From positions 1 to 28,222 of the forward strand of contig RFJG01000040.1 of the NCBI GenBank assembly GCA_003694965.1: a stretch of DNA of 28,222 nucleotides. The letters run 5' to 3'. Origin of the DNA: Methanobacteriota archaeon. GTDB lineage: Archaea > Micrarchaeota > Micrarchaeia > Anstonellales > J096. Every line of letters starts with the position of its first letter. Position 1 is the stretch's first letter. Below the pieces are notes generated by a model. That model saw only the letters and a program-made list of their open reading frames with translations, searched no databases and was not told the DNA's origin. Positions 27,786-28,222 of the stretch are shown piece after piece. The position numbers and the translations under genes are program-made.

Positions 27786-28222
27786 TTACCTTTTTAACGA
27801 GTAATCTACTGCGCATTGAACTATTATTTCAAGGGTATCAAATAATTTTATATCTGTATGAACCTGATTAATCGCTAAGGGAATTTCTGTGCATCCCATC
27901 ACAATTGCTTCTGCTCCTTGTTTGACAAAATCTCTGGCAATGTCTTTCAAGAGAATAATATCTTCTGTCCTCTGGTTACCTCCCATAACATGTTCAATAA
28001 CACGGTTTAGGATTTTTTGTTGTTCTTTATTTGCAGAGATTACTTCAATATTAGAATCGGCAAACGCTTTCTGGTAAAGTTTCAACTTGTTTGTGCTTTC
28101 AGAAGCAAACAGTCCAACCTTTGCATATCCTGATTTAATAACTCTTTTTTTTGTTTCTTCAATAATATTAAAAATTGGAACTTTAACTGCCGATTGCATT
28201 TCTTGATAATAACAATGAACTG
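27786..28222 (-). CDS. aspartate/glutamate racemase family protein, N-terminus cut by window
   Basis: C-terminal part of an Asp/Glu racemase (about 145 residues visible). The frame runs off the window edge; residues before the internal ATG at 28199 (HCYYQE, then MQSAVKVPIFNIIEET) match the family, so that ATG is not the start. The second catalytic cysteine is in EAIVMGCTEIPLAI; the first lies outside the window. The reaction would be interconversion of L- and D-Asp or Glu, e.g. for cell-wall or D-amino-acid metabolism. Isoleucine is mostly ATT/ATC here, while the rest of the window strongly prefers ATA. The gene is also more AT-rich, suggesting recent transfer next to tRNA-Val. Confidence 0.88.
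   Translation of the reverse strand, partial: VHCYYQEMQSAVKVPIFNIIEETKKRVIKSGYAKVGLFASESTNKLKLYQKAFADSNIEVISANKEQQKILNRVIEHVMGGNQRTEDIILLKDIARDFVKQGAEAIVMGCTEIPLAINQVHTDIKLFDTLEIIVQCAVDYSLKR

Noticed and set aside
27394..27816. 140-aa minus-strand frame across tRNA-Val
   Set aside because: It crosses the tRNA and is antisense to the membrane protein; shadow frame.
1..28222. CRISPR array, insertion sequence or prophage genes
   Set aside because: No regularly spaced repeats, transposase, integrase or phage structural genes are visible; the only sign of transfer is the racemase at the right edge.

Overview
The window is a compact piece of an archaeal chromosome. Evidence: an archaeal-type alanyl-tRNA synthetase, FEN1 and endonuclease Q with C-terminal PCNA-binding motifs, an aMBF1-like factor, Cdc48/VAT, a class I CCA-adding enzyme, Bud32, an archaeal threonylcarbamoyladenosine methylthiotransferase, ADP-forming acetyl-CoA synthetase, a ribose-1,5-bisphosphate isomerase, and tRNA genes without encoded CCA (one with an intron at 37/38). 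Small genes, 4-nt ATGA overlaps, overlapping convergent 3' ends and largely leaderless promoters would fit a reduced lineage such as DPANN (Micrarchaeota-like). The lineage itself cannot be fixed from this window.

Layout. 1-3678 (+): peroxiredoxin (cut by the window edge), Nudix hydrolase, alaS. 3649-4967 (-): two unknown proteins, a tiny membrane protein and intron-containing tRNA-Cys. 5038-5565 (+): DUF350-like membrane protein. 5566-7022 (-): aMBF1-like gene then FEN1. 7078-8406 (+): site-2-protease-like M50 peptidase. 8386-9624 (-): MiaB-family enzyme. 9710-10258 (+): LemA. 10242-11498 (-): DUF21/CBS membrane protein. 11560-11763 holds no protein gene but is packed with hairpins, followed by tRNA-Arg and tRNA-Gln. 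12003-13079 (+): DUF112/TctA-like membrane protein. 13057-15731 (-): flavin reductase, EndoQ-like PHP nuclease, membrane cytochrome b5. 15821-16613 (+): small protein with a ribosomal-stalk-like tail, then a winged-helix protein. 16591-22419 (-): cca, cdc48, a small membrane/beta protein, an M50 protease and bud32 as a tightly coupled operon, then two degenerate histidine-phosphatase-like genes with their own promoter. 22472-23413 (+): NFACT (RqcH/Tae2)-like protein without the NFACT-R domain. 23417-23821 (-): double-ACT protein. 23897-25830 (+): acdB-acdA. 25788-26714 (-): R15P isomerase. 26798-27741 (+): a 34-codon ORF, a membrane protein and tRNA-Val. 27786-28222 (-): a partial Asp/Glu racemase with foreign codon use.

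Themes. Information processing (alaS, tRNAs, cca, bud32, e-MtaB-like, fen, EndoQ-like, NFACT) and protein quality control (Cdc48 with a possible HbYX tail, two M50 proteases, NFACT) dominate. Energy genes include an ADP-forming acetyl-CoA synthetase that makes ATP while releasing acetate. Most starts lie 24-29 nt from the centre of a TATA-like box, so most mRNAs should be leaderless, and this spacing was used to choose several starts. Four divergent gene pairs appear to share a single box. The most attractive candidates for undescribed biology are the hairpin-rich region at 11560-11763, the stalk-tail-like small protein, the tandem pseudo-phosphatases, and the Cdc48-membrane protease operon. 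All functional statements rest on motif recognition; no database search was run.
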